The notes: generated from the sequence alone by a model not told the origin. A stretch of DNA of 57,992 bases from Mesaphorura yosii (GCA_009869945.1 WIXG01000428.1:1-57992); one strand, 5' to 3'; counted from the first letter of the stretch, positions 34,101 through 46,502 are shown. Numbers and translations are program-made.

Positions 34101-34361
34101 ATGAAACTTCTTCCGCTGGCTTTCATTTCTGTCCTTCTCGTCGTGGTGAACGCAAGTTCGATTCAAGTACTGAATGAAGACGTTCAGAGGCCCGCTGCTA
34201 GAAGTGCGATTCAATTCACAGAAGCGGAAGTAGGAGCCGATACCCCATTGCGACTCCCAAGACAGGCCTCCGTCTGCGCCAACACGTGCACTAAAGACAG
34301 CCAGTGCCCGAAACGCAAAAAATGTAAGAGCAATTCCTGTGGAGGAAAAATTTGCAAGTAG
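34101..34361 (+). CDS. small secreted cationic cysteine-rich (half-WAP-like) peptide precursor
   Basis: A single-exon frame of 86 residues from MKLLPLAFISVLL. I chose the Met at 34101 because it directly precedes the hydrophobic signal core; an in-frame Met at 34089 (MKVN) is possible. The signal ends near VVVNASS. A pro-region ends in RLPRQASV, then a Lys-rich mature part holds six cysteines: CANTCTKDSQCPKRKKC and CGGKIC. The CxxxC, DxxCP, KC and CG spacing resembles the core of WAP (four-disulphide) domains but with fewer cysteines. WAP-type and other small cationic cysteine peptides in arthropods are often antimicrobial or protease inhibitory. Which applies here cannot be read from the sequence. 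AATAAA lies at 34411. Confidence 0.65.
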   Translation: MKLLPLAFISVLLVVVNASSIQVLNEDVQRPAARSAIQFTEAEVGADTPLRLPRQASVCANTCTKDSQCPKRKKCKSNSCGGKICK

Positions 34362-34797
34362 TGATCATACAATAAGGATTGATTACGGAATTTGTTGTGC
34401 GCACTTGAGTAATAAATTGGATTAATGGAATTTTCCGCGACTCATTCTCCATTTTCACGTCTTATGCATATTTCATATCAGACCTCTTAAGTGTACGCCT
34501 TTTCTCTGTCCTGACTGGGGTAGGATACAAGTTTGTACAGAGTTGGAAGAAGCTTTTCATTGCTACAATGTTCATTGCTGTATAGTGCCTTCTAAAGTTT
34601 ATTTTTAAGTTCTTATTACGCCTGCATTTTAAAGTTCAAATGAATGAATCATTCAAATTGAGTTTTCTTGTTTGAAAGAACCTCAGCATTCGCAAGAAAC
34701 TCGGAAACTGACTTGAATTCGATTCTAATTGAATATTTTGGTTTGATGTGGCATTTCAATATTTGTTCCCCGTACGTGGACGCAGTCCTATTTTACC
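34362..34797. other. intergenic before the receptor array
   Basis: Holds the WAP-like gene 3' UTR and the promoter of R1. Nothing else is seen. Confidence 0.35.
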
Positions 34798-36135
34798 ATG
34801 TTTTCTAAGGACGTGTATCAGTTAGTTGGGCAGATGGTAAATTACGGCTACATTCTTGGCGTACTTCCACTGTACTGGGACCACAAGTCTCAACGCGTGT
34901 TCGTAGTCAAGTCAGTCGTGCGACGAGCCATTTGCCTCTGCCATTTAAAGTTGCAGGTGCTCTTTTTGCTGTTCATGGTCGAAAAGGTCGTTTTGATGGC
35001 TGCGCACAGGCTCCCGCAGGACCCGATGATCTTTGTTCTCTTTTTGGTGTACATTGTCCTTGATCTGATCACGCTTTCACTTGGTCTGGCTTTCTACTTC
35101 CAAAGAGACTTGTGTGCCGCTTTCGTCAACCAGTACGTCAATTACTTCCAGAAGTTTGGTGGTAAGCTTGATAATATTACAAGTTTGGTGTCCAAGAGTT
35201 GCATATAACCTCGCGAAATCATGAATTTGCAGAATTTTATTGTAAAGGCGGCGTTTTTAACAAGAAATCAAAGCTGCTCGTCATGTTGTTTCGACTGGTT
35301 TTTGTAATTGGGATCGTTAATCCGTTCACAACTGTACTTGGAGCCCTTGAAGCTTTTTTACATGAGCATCGGCAAATATTCATCACTACTTCACTTCTGC
35401 CTTTCATAAAACCTTCGCCAGCCGTAGTCTTGGCTTCAGGAGTTCCGATGCTGATTCATTTCGGCGCATCAGGAGCAATTGGACTTGTCGCAATTTTAAT
35501 TGGAATACCGTACATGATGGCGGTCTCTTTCATACTTCAGCAAATTAAGTAAGAGACTAAACAGTGTCTATTCTATCGATACAAATCCAGGGTTGAGTAT
35601 AATGTGATTTTTTGCTACTGGCAGTCCCACGACTAGGAAATCTTTCAGCAAACGATTGGGAAAGGATCCAGCAGTGTCCTTATTTCACTACCGATGCATT
35701 CAAGTTCTAAACACGGAAGCAAATGATTTGGAGAAGTATGTGCTACCAGTCTTCTTCGTTTTCATTCAAGGCGCCGGTGTGATTATGAGCACCTTCATTC
35801 TTCTTTACTCCCGCGTCTTGCGCTTCGGCGTTTCTTCCCTGTGCATCACTACCCTAGGCATAATTCTGTACCAGATATTGATGTACTATCATGTTGGTCG
35901 TCTCCATAATCATTCCAAGGCATGGGTTTCTGGGTGGAAGCACAATTTCTCCAAGTTGTCCAAATTGGATCGAATTCAAATGAATAAGTACCTAAAATCC
36001 TGCTGGCCAATCTCAATAGAAATCGGGCATTGGGGACATATTAAATGTATTACGAGTCTTGTCGTTGCATGTAAAATTTTGCTCTATACCGGAAAAATTA
36101 CTCTCTTGCTTAAGAAAAGCGTATACAGAGAATAA
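34798..36135 (+). CDS. R1: multi-membrane chemoreceptor-like protein
   Basis: Exons 34798-35161, 35233-35548 and 35625-36135 (introns phase 1 and phase 2) give 396 residues. It is the first of twelve tandem family members. Exon 1 holds the N-terminal motif LPLYWDHK (FYWD in most sisters) and two hydrophobic spans, with RLPQDPM in the loop between them. Exon 2 holds the central spans, with a TSLLPFIKPS loop. Exon 3 opens with NPTTRKS, then two more spans, the cytosol-like HSKAWVSGWKH loop, SCWPIS and the C-terminal KILLYTGKITLLLKK. About seven spans in all, as in arthropod Gr/Or receptors. The fourth position of SCRP is Trp here, and the terminal motif is the most diverged of the intact members except R6. 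Ligand and tissue are unknown. Confidence 0.7.
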
Positions 36136-36484
36136 ACTGCTTCTGTCTACAATTTGTCTTATGAGTACGGTCTGCGACTCTACAATTTTGAATCTGAATG
36201 AGACTGTTGCGATTGCATACATTGGCCGCATTTTAGGGTAGAATGCATAACTTTTAGTAAAAATTACCTCGAATGAATTGAAATTGTGAATTCAGATACT
36301 TGAGTAATGATTTAATTTCAGAACTTTAGCTTTGGTCAATGATAGGTTGTATAATTTAAATCATTTTATGTGCCTTCGATATCCATGTGTATAACAAGAC
36401 AAGTAAAAAATCCCCATTTGGTTGCACAAGCTGGCAAGATTTAGAACGGCGCATCACATCGAGGAATAGCGCAATAAGCTCAAG
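36136..36484. other. spacer R1-R2
   Basis: 349 bp, AT-rich; no remnant of a further receptor seen. Confidence 0.35.
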
Positions 36485-37821
36485 ATGTTCCCTGGCCACA
36501 TCCTAGCGATTTATGGGCACTGCATTAACTTCCCCCACCTGGTTGGGGCAACACCATTTTATTGGCACTACAAGAAGCAAGAGCTGGTCCTTTCAAAATC
36601 AAAGTTAAGTTGGGCACTCTGCTTGGGAGGCTTCATAGGCACCAGTCTTTGTCTGATGCTCGTACTGGAACGAATAGGCTCGATAGTGTTTGTGAAACGC
36701 TTGCCCAAGGATCCGATGATTTTGAGTCTGCTAGTTGCCCTCACCCTAGTGCTCCTGATCCCGCTCACGTGCACCGTGTGTATAGCGTGTTTCTGCCAAG
36801 AACTTGAACTCCTGATGAGGCATTATGTGGGATTCTTCAAAAGGATCGAAGGTAACGAAAACGCGACGCAGTTTCTCTTTAGATTCTATTAATCCCATTT
36901 TGTTCAGAAAAATATTCAATTGGTGGCAACGGCGTCCATCATTCAATTCCTGGCTGTGAATGGATATGGGAGGTCGAAATATTTCTCAAGCTGGTGCTGA
37001 TACTTGGAACCTTGCATCCATTTTCAGTGCAAATATTCTTCTGCTATATATTCTTCCCATTACGCAGACGCATTTTCCTGACAAATGTGTTCCTGTCTTT
37101 GGTTGATATGGAGCCGACCACAGAAATCGTTGTCGTAGCGAGTTTTGGAGTACTCGGTCTATGCCTATATGCATGGGCGGTTGTGATGGCCTCTGGCGCG
37201 ACTTTCATCCTGTATTTTTACGGGACTGGATTCATATTGAAGGAGATAATGTAAGAAAATCAAGAATATTCTGCATGGACATGTATGATTTTAAATATTT
37301 TCTTCGACTTTTTCAGTCCCACGACCAGAAGTGTGTACACTATTTTCAGACTCCGAGCTCCATTACATTCACTCCTCGCCTACAAATGCGTTCAAATATT
37401 CAACGACGAAATCAATGTTCTTTCGAAGGTAATGCTGCCTCCCATCCTCTTTCTCGCCTTGTGTGTAGCAGTTACCTTCAACGTCATGCTTATCGCCTTC
37501 TATCGCGAGCTTCAAATCGGGCTGGGCACAATCGGGGTTATTGTGCTAGTTCTTTCAGTCTTTCAGTCGACTCTGTACAGCAAAGTTGGTCAACTAGACA
37601 AGCATTCACAAAATTGGCTCCTTGCTTGGGGAAGGAACACGGCACTTCCAGAACCGGCCCGTTTGAGGATGATTAAATATGTGAGATCCTGCTACCGAAT
37701 TCATTGCAAAATCGGGGATTATGCGAACATTTGCCCGAAAACGAGTATGGTGATTACCCACAAAATATTGTTCTACACGGGCAAGGCATTACTAATGGCG
37801 AGGAAATTGTTTCAGGAATAG
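36485..37821 (+). CDS. R2: multi-membrane chemoreceptor-like protein
   Basis: Exons 36485-36851, 36908-37250 and 37317-37821, with the same phase-1 and phase-2 introns as R1, give 404 residues. The N-terminal motif is TPFYWHYK and the first loop reads RLPKDPM. Exon 2 starts EKYSIGGNG. Its usual PFL-x-PS loop is altered to FLSLVDMEPT, so it is one of the more divergent copies. The C-terminal part has HSQNWLLAWGR, a changed SCYRIHC in place of SCRP, and KILFYTGKALLMARK. No stop or frameshift is present. AATAAA at 37875 follows the stop. Confidence 0.7.
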
Positions 37822-39132
37822 GGAACGAGTCAAGGCTAAATCTTAGGCTCCAACTGTAGTGCAATTAAAGAAAAAATAAATTTTGATAAGGCACTGTTTA
37901 TCGTTTAAATTTTCTTTATTGCGGGTCGCAGCATAAAAATAAGTCGACCGTCCCGCTTTCTACAAATTGCAAAGATTGAAATCACGGAAGGTTGGCAGAA
38001 CTACAGATACGAAATGCTCTGCCATTTGTAAGCGGACCTCTCCATCGCCCGTAATTCATTATAATAATTATTCCACGAGTAGAAATCCGTTTAACTATTC
38101 AGGCGTAGCTAATTTCCCACTGAAATTGAGAACTCGTTCATCTGCTAACTAACCACGTAGTAAATTTGTGCTCTTGCTAGTGTGTACACGTGTGAACTTT
38201 GCATTGGTATTTTCCTAAACCTGCACGGCCAATTCCAAGATATGTAATGTTTCAGGTTTCAGGTTTAAAAGGTTAAAAAAACCAGCGTACAGCGTTAGTT
38301 AGCATGTTCAAGCTGCTCGTGCGTAATTCAGGAATAATTGTGAGTGGCAAGGCAGGAACTTAATTACGGCTGGTTTAATTATTTTTCCAACCCTCGCACC
38401 AACAATGTACGCTCGCGTGACTCGTTTTACCACGGAGTTCGTGTACGCAGTTTTAATTAACACAACACGGAAATAAGTAGGAGGGACATTCTCGTGGAAG
38501 GTGTACGTAACGTAGACCTGTATTGAGGTATTCAGAAGCCAAACCTAAAGTGAAGGTCAAATGATGACTGATGACTGCATTAAGCTCAACTTTAAAATGT
38601 AACTCTGGCCTGGAAAGTCTGGCTGCCCCAAACGGCAAGTGTTTAAGTACTCCGATATGATAATACTTTTACTTTACTAAAGGCACTGTACCGCGTTGTT
38701 CCATATATGGAATGTTTCTTTGTGTAAGGAATCAACAGCAATCGAAAGAGACAAATTGCACCGCACTGCAACCTGGAATTCCGAGAAATCAAAAACTGAG
38801 ACAACTTAATTTGCTTATTGCTTCAATAGCTCAACTAAATAATAGCAAGTGCAGGTCAACTTGTCACCAATTACTGTCGAACAGAAAACAAACTATGTTC
38901 CGGATTTTGACACAGCAAGTGAAAATTTTAGTCTGCTGCTTCTGCTACAAACTACTCAGCTGGAACCTTCGACCTGTCTGAATAATTAACTTGCAAATTC
39001 CTCTTGCCAGCTGACAGACATTTGACAAAGGCCGATATTTGTGTCATACGAAATTGATTTCCATCCCTGAATCTCCTGGATCGTATTCTTCTCCTGGCCG
39101 TGCGGCTCGAGTCCTGCAGTCATTGTCTAGCC
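37822..39132. other. 1.3-kb spacer R2-R3
   Basis: The longest gap in the array. I checked it for receptor remnants on the plus strand and found none that could be aligned. Confidence 0.35.
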
Positions 39133-40486
39133 ATGTTAACTCAATCAGTATTGAACGTGGCGGGTCAAATAATTAACTACAGTCACTCCCTAAACGTGGT
39201 TACATTCTACTGGGACAGCGAACTGCAGCGAATTCGCGCGGGTGCATCGAAGTCGCGTCGAAATCTGTGCTTGCTCGAGTATGGCTACCTAATTATCTGC
39301 GCATTCTTTCTACTTGAGAAGATTGCTGCCATCACGTGGACACACACAATGCCCAATGATCTTCTCGTTTTGATTATGCTCACCATCTTCATCATAGCGA
39401 ATTTGATTTCAATTTCGTTTGGATTGACCTTTTTGTATCACAGAAACTGCGTGATCGCCTGGGCGAATCGATTTCTAACGTACTTGAAGGACGCTGGCGG
39501 TAAGATTTCAAAAGCTGCAGGACACGACTATATCAAGCGTAACGAATCATTAGAAATATTGTATTTGAGTGTTTGACTCGTTTGTATAATGTAGATCTTT
39601 ACTCAAAACCTAATGGACACCTGTTGGAACCGAAATTAAAGGTTCTGAAGATTGTTCTGCAGCTCGCCTTGCTTTCCTCGGCCACTCTGCCAATTCCCTG
39701 CGTGGTATTTATGCTCGGCGTCTTCTTTCCAGAGGACCATGTCATTTTCATGACATCCGCGTTCCTCCCGTTTCAGCCCTCAAAATTCTTGGTTGTCTTT
39801 ATCGTGCTGTCTCAGCTCCCCACAGTTTACTTTATTATTGGGATTTGCGTGGTTGGTTTTACGTTTTCAGTCATTTATGTCCACAGCATCGTGTTCATCG
39901 TCCATGAAATCAAGTGAGAAGCAAGGTACCTTGTGAGTCCAAAAATGGAGAGTACAAATTAATCTTTCTTCCAATGATTTCCAGGCCCACCAACAAAAAG
40001 AGTCGAATTAGCATTGACAGCATTCGAGAGCCCGCTTTATCCATGTACATTTATCGCTGCCTACTGTACATCAGCGACGAAACAAACGAGTTCGGAGCGG
40101 CCATTTTTCCCGCAGTCTTTGGTCTGACCTTGTGTCTCAGCGTAATTGTGAATACCAGTTTGATCCAGTATGCTCCGCAACTCCATTTCGGAATACTCCC
40201 ATTGCTCTCCATTGCGCTCATTACGAGCTCTTACCAAGTAGCAATTTACTATGCGTTTGGCTTGATGGACGAGCACTCAAGAAAATGGATGAGTTCATGG
40301 AAGCTCGGCCGCTTCAAGAATCTATCAAAGTCAAATCGCCGTCTAATGCAAATGTACATTCGCTCTTGCCGTCCATTAAGCCTGATTTTGGGATACTGGG
40401 GGCCGATTAAGTGTATTACAAGTTTAAAGGCCGCAGGCAAAATTGTATTTTATACTGGGAAGGTTGTGCTAACATTAAGAAATTGA
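39133..40486 (+). CDS. R3: multi-membrane chemoreceptor-like protein
   Basis: Exons 39133-39499, 39595-39913 and 39985-40486 give 395 residues. I start at 39133 (MLTQSVLN), not the in-frame Met 33 bp upstream, because most sisters begin MLT. Motifs: VTFYWDSE, TMPNDLL, AFLPFQPS, EIK/PTNKKSR at the second junction, HSRKWMSSWK, SCRPLS, YWGPIKCITSLK and KIVFYTGKVVLTLRN. It is closest to R4: both share SCRPLS and YWGPI, and SVIVNT here corresponds to SVAINT in R4. AATAAA lies at 40538. Confidence 0.72.
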
Positions 40487-40834
40487 ATGAGTGTTGAAGA
40501 CTATAAGTAAATGTGCTCAGTAGTTAAAATGTTAATGAATAAATAATTTTCTGTCCACACAATTGACATAAATTCCATTTAATGACCAGGTTTCAAACTC
40601 TTACAACGAAATCCAAATGCATTTATTAGCTTTGATTTTTAAATAGAAAAGTAACTTTCATCAGGTGAAAAGTAAACTTTGAACACAAATGGAATGGACA
40701 TGTCATATCGCGTCGTGCAAAGTGTGTGGGGTTCATATTTTTGACTCCAGATTAATAAGCATGAGAGATCAGTTTTACTTTCTTCACAGTTACGCTTTTA
40801 CTTCGTCAAGAATCACTGGATCACAGAGAAGAGA
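40487..40834. other. spacer R3-R4
   Basis: 348 bp holding the R3 polyadenylation signal and the R4 promoter. Nothing else is seen. Confidence 0.35.
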
Positions 40835-42186
40835 ATGTTAACTCCGTCAGTGATAAACCTCATTGGCCGGTTAATTAATTACAGCTACTCAATCAATGTG
40901 AGCCCATTCTACTGGGACGCTGAACTCCAGCTGATATGCGAGTGCACGTCAAGATCTGGCGCAGCCCTACGCGTGCTGGTGTACTGCGCGATGGGCTCGA
41001 CCGTCGTCTTTGGCTTCGAAAAAGTCGTAAGCCTAACGTGCAGGAGCTGCTCGATCAAATTGCCAAATGATCCTCTGATACTCACCACACTCGTTGTCTA
41101 CCTGATGGCTGTGATGATGGCAATTACGTTTGGGATGTGTCTCTTCGCTCGCAAAACGAACATCCTCAATTGGGGTAATCGAATGCTGAGATACTTCAAG
41201 TTGGCTGCAGGTGATGCCGTATGCGTATGCCGTAGCATTTTTGTGCCATTTAGGAACCTCATCAACTTCTGACATTTATTCTTTAGATGTGTACACCGAC
41301 CCCGAAGGTGGAGCTGTGGTTCTGCAATCGGAAATGGCGAGACTGAAGGCCTTGCTTCAAATTGGCCTGCTTTTCTCGAAATTTCAACCATTCGCCGTGT
41401 TTATCTTTGGATTCACAGTGCTAGTCTCAAAAAGACGCATGGTTTATGCTACTTCTGCATTTCTCCCATTCGGACCTTCGGTTTTACTGGTTCTAATTAT
41501 GAATGTCTTTCTGTGTTACGTGGTGCGCCTAATTCTTGGAGTCTGCCTCATGGGATTCACTTTCTCAACCATTTATGTGCGCTGTCTGCTCATCATGATT
41601 CTGGAAATTCAGTAAGTCGCTTGATGAGATCATTTTTGCGGTGAAAGAGTAAATAAATATTCTCTTGTCTTGCAGTCCGCGCCGAACAAGCCTCTTGACA
41701 GCGAGGCGAGTCCGAAAACCTTCGCTGTCCCTGTTCATCTTCAGATGCCTGCAGGTCATCAACTACGAAACAAATTACATCGGTTGCTTCCTATTTCCTG
41801 TAATCTTTTTCTTCTTAATTTGGCTCAGCGTAGCCATCAACACATGCGTTATTCACTTTGCGCCGGAAATCCACTTCGGGACTCTTCCATTATTTGGAAT
41901 GGCACTTAGCACGGGTCTGTATCAAGTAATAATGTATTATGCACTCGGGCTAATGTACGAACATTCGAAGCACTGGAGAAGTTCTTGGAAGCACTACAAT
42001 TACGCCGAGTGGACAAGGTTGGATCAGCGCCTTATGCAAAAATATGTTCGTTCGTGTCGTCCATTAAGCCTACAATTCGGGTACTGGGGCCCAATTATGT
42101 GTGTCACCAGTTTGAAAGTCGCTGGGAAAGTCGTGCTTTACACTGAAAAGGTGATGTTAACACTGAGAAATGTACAACACATGTAA
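40835..42186 (+). CDS. R4: multi-membrane chemoreceptor-like protein
   Basis: Exons 40835-41210, 41287-41611 and 41676-42186 give 403 residues. Exon 1 is 12 bp longer than in most sisters, owing to an insert in the first loop (LTCRSCSIKLPNDPL). Motifs: SPFYWDAE, SAFLPFGPS, PRRTSLLTARR after the second intron, HSKHWRSSWK, SCRPLSLQFGYWGPI, and KVVLYTEKVMLTLRN, where the Gly of FYTGK is Glu. It pairs with R3 as a recent tandem duplicate. AATAAA lies at 42241. Confidence 0.72.
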
Positions 42187-42469
42187 TTTGCCTTGAATCT
42201 GGATATATTCTGATGACGTGGCAACAAGAATGTCTGGAGGAATAAACGCAAAGTTGAGCACGCCTGTTTTGTATGAATGTAAAGCAGCTGCTGATATCTC
42301 TTCTGTATGTTTTACAAGAATGCTAAGAAGTCAAGTCTGAATTCACAAAAGAATTATACGTCTACTTGATAAATCAAAATGTCTTACTCGCCCCGCTAAT
42401 CTTTCGATAACAACCCAAGTTCGATCATTCAGCGGATTTCAGTCTGATTTATCCTTTAGTCTGGCAATC

Positions 42470-43500
42470 ATGTTGGCTCCTTCCCCCATCATATTGTTTA
42501 CCAAAGCCATTAATCTCGCAATTTGGATCAAAGTAATTCCGTTCTACTGGCATAAGCGGACTCAACGACTACGTACAACGAAATCAACATGGAATCGTTG
42601 CATATGCGTTCATCATTTGCTGACCTTAACTGGCACAGTTGTATTTTCGATAGAGAAAATATTTCTTCTGGTTACGTACAGAATTCCCGATGACCCTATG
42701 ATGCTAGTGGCGTTTATTGCTTACTGGGCAGGCTACAATCGTGATCATGCCAAAAGAACGCCAAATATACGCTACTACTATATTTCTGCCTTTCTTGAAA
42801 CCCTCTCCTTTCTTAGTGGTTGCCTTTGGCCTAGGAGCATTTTATGTACTGAATCTCGGGGCAGCGCTGTATTTATGTGCATTCGCGATTGAGGTAATCA
42901 GTGTGGATGGGTTACATCAGGCGCTCAAAGAATCAGGTTTGCTCAACTGCCTGAAATTGCAAATGCCCTTTTTCTTTTAATTAATTTATTTTTATTCTCA
43001 AAGGCCAACATCTGACAGTAACCCGAGTGAGTCATCCAAGTCTCTGTTTCTTTTCAAATGCGTGCAAACATTAGTACGGGAAGTGAACCACCTTGGGTCT
43101 GATATTAATATTAACTGTGTTCTTGTTAAGCTTAAATGTGGTCTTGAACAGTTTCGTAATTCTGCAATTTCCTGAGCTAGACTTACAATTATGGGGCTCG
43201 CACTTGTCGCTTCCGTTTTCGTGGCTGTGTATAAACCGGTGTTATACCACAGAGTTGGTTTGATCGGCCAACTTTTATGTGGGAGGATCGATCAGACCAT
43301 GGCATAACCATATTGACATCAATTCTCCGGAAAGCTGGACGAGACTGGATCGGATTCTTATGAAAAAGTACCTCAAGTCATGCCGACAAATTGCGATCGA
43401 GGTTGGTGTCACGCATCAAATTAAGTACGATCTTATCAGTGGCTGGCAAAATTATATTCTATGCTAACAAGGTCACATTATCCCTCCGTGCACGTTTGTA
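42470..43500 (+). pseudogene. R5: broken receptor of the same family
   Basis: Exon 1 starts normally (MLAPSPIILF, IPFYWHKRTQRL, RIPDDPMM). A deletion then joins VAFIAYWAG directly to the middle of exon 2 (KERQIYATTIFLPFLKPS) in another frame. The end of exon 1, the first intron and the start of exon 2 are lost. A third-exon remnant from about 43003 keeps SLFLFKCVQTLVREVNHLG, and WTRLDRILMKKYLKSCRQIA follows further on, but separated by frameshifts and stops. The conserved terminal FYTGK is decayed to a stop-containing version near 43450. This is a clear multi-lesion pseudogene in line with its neighbours. Confidence 0.85.
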
Positions 43501-43752
43501 TTAAGGTAGAATAAACCCGGTGCCTTAAATTGCAAAGCTCCTACTTAAAATTATTGGTTCTTCGAACCCGGCGCACAGAAACCTGTGACCGGATATTACA
43601 AATTGACGAAATTGCAAGGCAGAAATTTAATGAGCCCATTATTTCCTTCAATCGATTTATTGACCCGACGCGTAAGCCGAACCTTGACAAATTCGTCATT
43701 TTCGTTCTCCGCAGTGAGCCACAGCCAAGCTGAGGAGTCGTACATGGACGCA

Positions 43753-45099
43753 ATGTTAACCGGACGAATTTCGACGTACACAAGGCGTAGTGTGAATTAC
43801 GCGTACGCCATTGGCGCGATACCGTTCTTTTGGGACGCCAAGCGAAAGAAGATGATTTGCACTAATTCAACCGTCAGATGGGGAATTTATTGTAGCTACT
43901 TTTGTGCGATTATCTTAGTCATATTTGTGGGGGTCGAGAAAACCATTCTTGTCGCAAAAGGAGAATTTCCATTCCAGCGCGAGCCAATGATGATCCTCCT
44001 CATGATAATATTTCTGCTCTGTGCAATGATTCCGATGGTTCTTGTCAGCTGCACTATACTTTTTAGAATGGAACTCGTTTTGGCATGCTTGAATCGTTGT
44101 GCCATGTACGCAGAGAAAATCGAAGGTGAGTATCGGCGGGAATTTTTATTCCAACTCTATACAGAATTCATTATAATTTATGTAGAAAAATACGCTCCGG
44201 CCAAAAAATGCTCGTCGTTGCCAGAGGATACCCTGAAATGGAAGCGCCACGTCGAAAACATCGTCCGCACAATTTTCATTACCAGCCTCGTTCACCCGTC
44301 GTTGATTCAAGTATTCACCTTCATGCTTCTCGCACCACAGCCTCACCGCCGGGCCTACGTCATGTCAACGGTCCAGTTTCTCGACGACTCGTACTCGATT
44401 CACGCGCTGCTTGTATTCAGTGTGTTTCAACTTTGCATGGTACAATACGCGTGGTCCATCGTGTCCTTAACCTTGATTTACTGCGTTGTGTATTACTACG
44501 GAGTTGCATTCCTGATTGAAGAAATCACGTGAGTGTTTAAAGGCAACTGATGAAGAAACTTAATAAATGGTTGCCAATTTTCAATTCGCAGGCCCACGAA
44601 AAAGAATCCCTACACAATCGCAAGTCTTCGGTCACCGAGACACTCCCTCCAGGCTTACAGATGCCTGCAACTTTTAAATGACGACGTAAACGAGTTGTTC
44701 TTCTACTCATTCCCTCTGCTCCATGCGATTACGATGTTCCTCTCAATCGCCTGCAACATAACTGTAATCATGTATAGCACGGACTTGCTTGGCAATGGAA
44801 TGACTGCAATCTGTGTGATAACCGTTGGTACTTTAGCCTACGCGTCTGTCATTTACCACCGAATTGGTCTCCTCCACGAGAACTCGCACGAATGGAAGAG
44901 ATCGTGGTCAAAATGTCTGTGTCTTCCTTTGATGGATCAGCGCCGCATGACCAGATATTATGCTCCCTCCTGTCGCCAACTTTCCATGACCATGGGACAC
45001 TGGGTCCATGTCACGAGAATGACAAGCATAAGAGTTATTCATACGATTATATTCTTCACAAGCAAAATTCTGTTAACTCTGCGGAAAATCCTTCATTAA
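43753..45099 (+). CDS. R6: multi-membrane chemoreceptor-like protein
   Basis: Exons 43753-44125, 44186-44528 and 44592-45099 give 407 residues from the MLTG start. A Met three codons upstream is possible, and the frame stays open to 43585, but family length favours 43753. The first intron is only 60 bp, a multiple of three and without stops, so unspliced mRNA would still be translatable. Motifs: IPFFWDAK, FPFQREPM, then an exon 2 unlike R1-R4 (LVHPSLIQVFTF, APQPHRRAYV), which it shares with R12 (LIHPSLTQLFCY, LQPHRRILI). The C-terminus reads SCRQLSMTMGHW and TIIFFTSKILLTLRK, with the FYTGK motif changed to FFTSK. R6 and R12 are sisters despite lying 11 kb apart. Confidence 0.72.
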
Positions 45100-45217
45100 A
45101 TATTCCATTATCGTTCCGTGTTCGAAAATTGTATGTTGGGTTGCAAAAACACTGGCAAGGATCGTTTATTGGTCGCATTTTCAGTACGTCACTCCGGCCT
45201 GTAGCGCGATATGTGCG

Positions 45218-46502
45218 ATGCTGACTTTCAAAATTTTGCGACTTGTGAGGCACCACGTCAATTATGCTTACGCATTAGGTGCAATTTCCTACTGCTGGGA
45301 CCCGCAAACTAGACGTTTCGTTCATTCGCGTTCTTCGTATCGAAATTGCCTCTGCACATTCAACATGACTTGGATCTTAGCCTGTGTCTTGTTTCTCCTC
45401 GAAAAAATGCACATGATCGTCACACGAAAAGTTGATCCAGATCCTCAAACACTGATCCTATTCGCCGGGTACGTGATTTTTGTGTCAATTTCCTTCACCG
45501 TGGGCGCCTTCTTTTTCATGTGGAACGACTTCGCGGAATGTATCAACCACTTCATGACTCATTTCGTGCAAATTGGTGGTAAGTTGTATTTAAATGGTCC
45601 AATCAGCTTGTCTTGGTGCTCAAGAATTAAAAAATATCTCTGCTTTCAGAGAAGTACTCCAATCACAAGTCCCTCGAGCCAGTTCTGCGAACACTTGTCA
45701 TTACTCTAAATTTTTTTCACATCATGGCCGCGGCATCACCCTTTGTCTTTGTTCTGATGAGCTTTGCCTATCTGCATGGCGCGCGTCAAGTCTACGCCAC
45801 AACGACGCTGTTTCCATTTCTCGAGCCGTCGACGCTCTCCATAGTCATATTGGCCGGAATTCCACAACTCATGCTGCTGTCTTTGACACTGGCCATTCTT
45901 CTCGTTGCTTTGACTGTATCCATCGTGTATGTTGTCGCGACTTTATTGACACTGTCCGAAATTACATTGTCTGACTCGAAAAGTGCACACGGCAACTCGT
46001 TCCTGACAGCAAGCAAGCTCCGTACGCCTCCGACGTCCCTCTTCAATTACAAATGCCTGCAATTGGTCAGCGATGAAGTAAACCACGTTGGACGGCACCT
46101 TTATCCAATCATCAGTGCGCTGCTCATTATCCAGTCTACAGTGATCAACACAACCGTCATTCTGTACCTGCACACTTTGCTTTGAAGCTGGGAGTTCTCC
46201 CAGGTATTCTCATTGCAATCGGAGGAGGAGGTTATCAGTCAATTGTTTACTACAACATGGGACGAGTGTATAAACTCTCTCACGACTGGATCGAGTCCTG
46301 GGAGCAACAGCTTCGAGAAACGACGGTGGAGTGGACCAAGCTTGATAGGAGACTCATGCGAAAGTACGTACAGGCATGCCGACCGATCGCAGTCAAGTTT
46401 GGATCATGGACGACTGTGAAATTTGCAACAAGCTTGAAAATACTTGACAAGCTTTTGTACTACACGGGGAAAGTCATGCTGACCTTGCGAACGATTCATT
46501 AA
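45218..46502 (+). pseudogene. R7: receptor with one frameshift, second intron lost
   Basis: Exons 45218-45578 and 45650-46502. All family motifs are present: ISYCWDPQ in place of FYWD, LLEKMHMIV, VDPDPQT, EKYSNHK, LFPFLEPS, NYKCLQLVSDEVNHVG, ACRPIAVKFGSW and KLLYYTGKVMLTLRT. The second intron of R1-R6 is absent and exons 2 and 3 are fused. A single-base frameshift lies between about 46172 and 46184 (after VILYLHTL), so the frame stops at 46185 while the remaining 106 codons stay open in the next frame. With no other lesion this is either a very young pseudogene, a segregating null allele or an assembly error. Confidence 0.75.
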
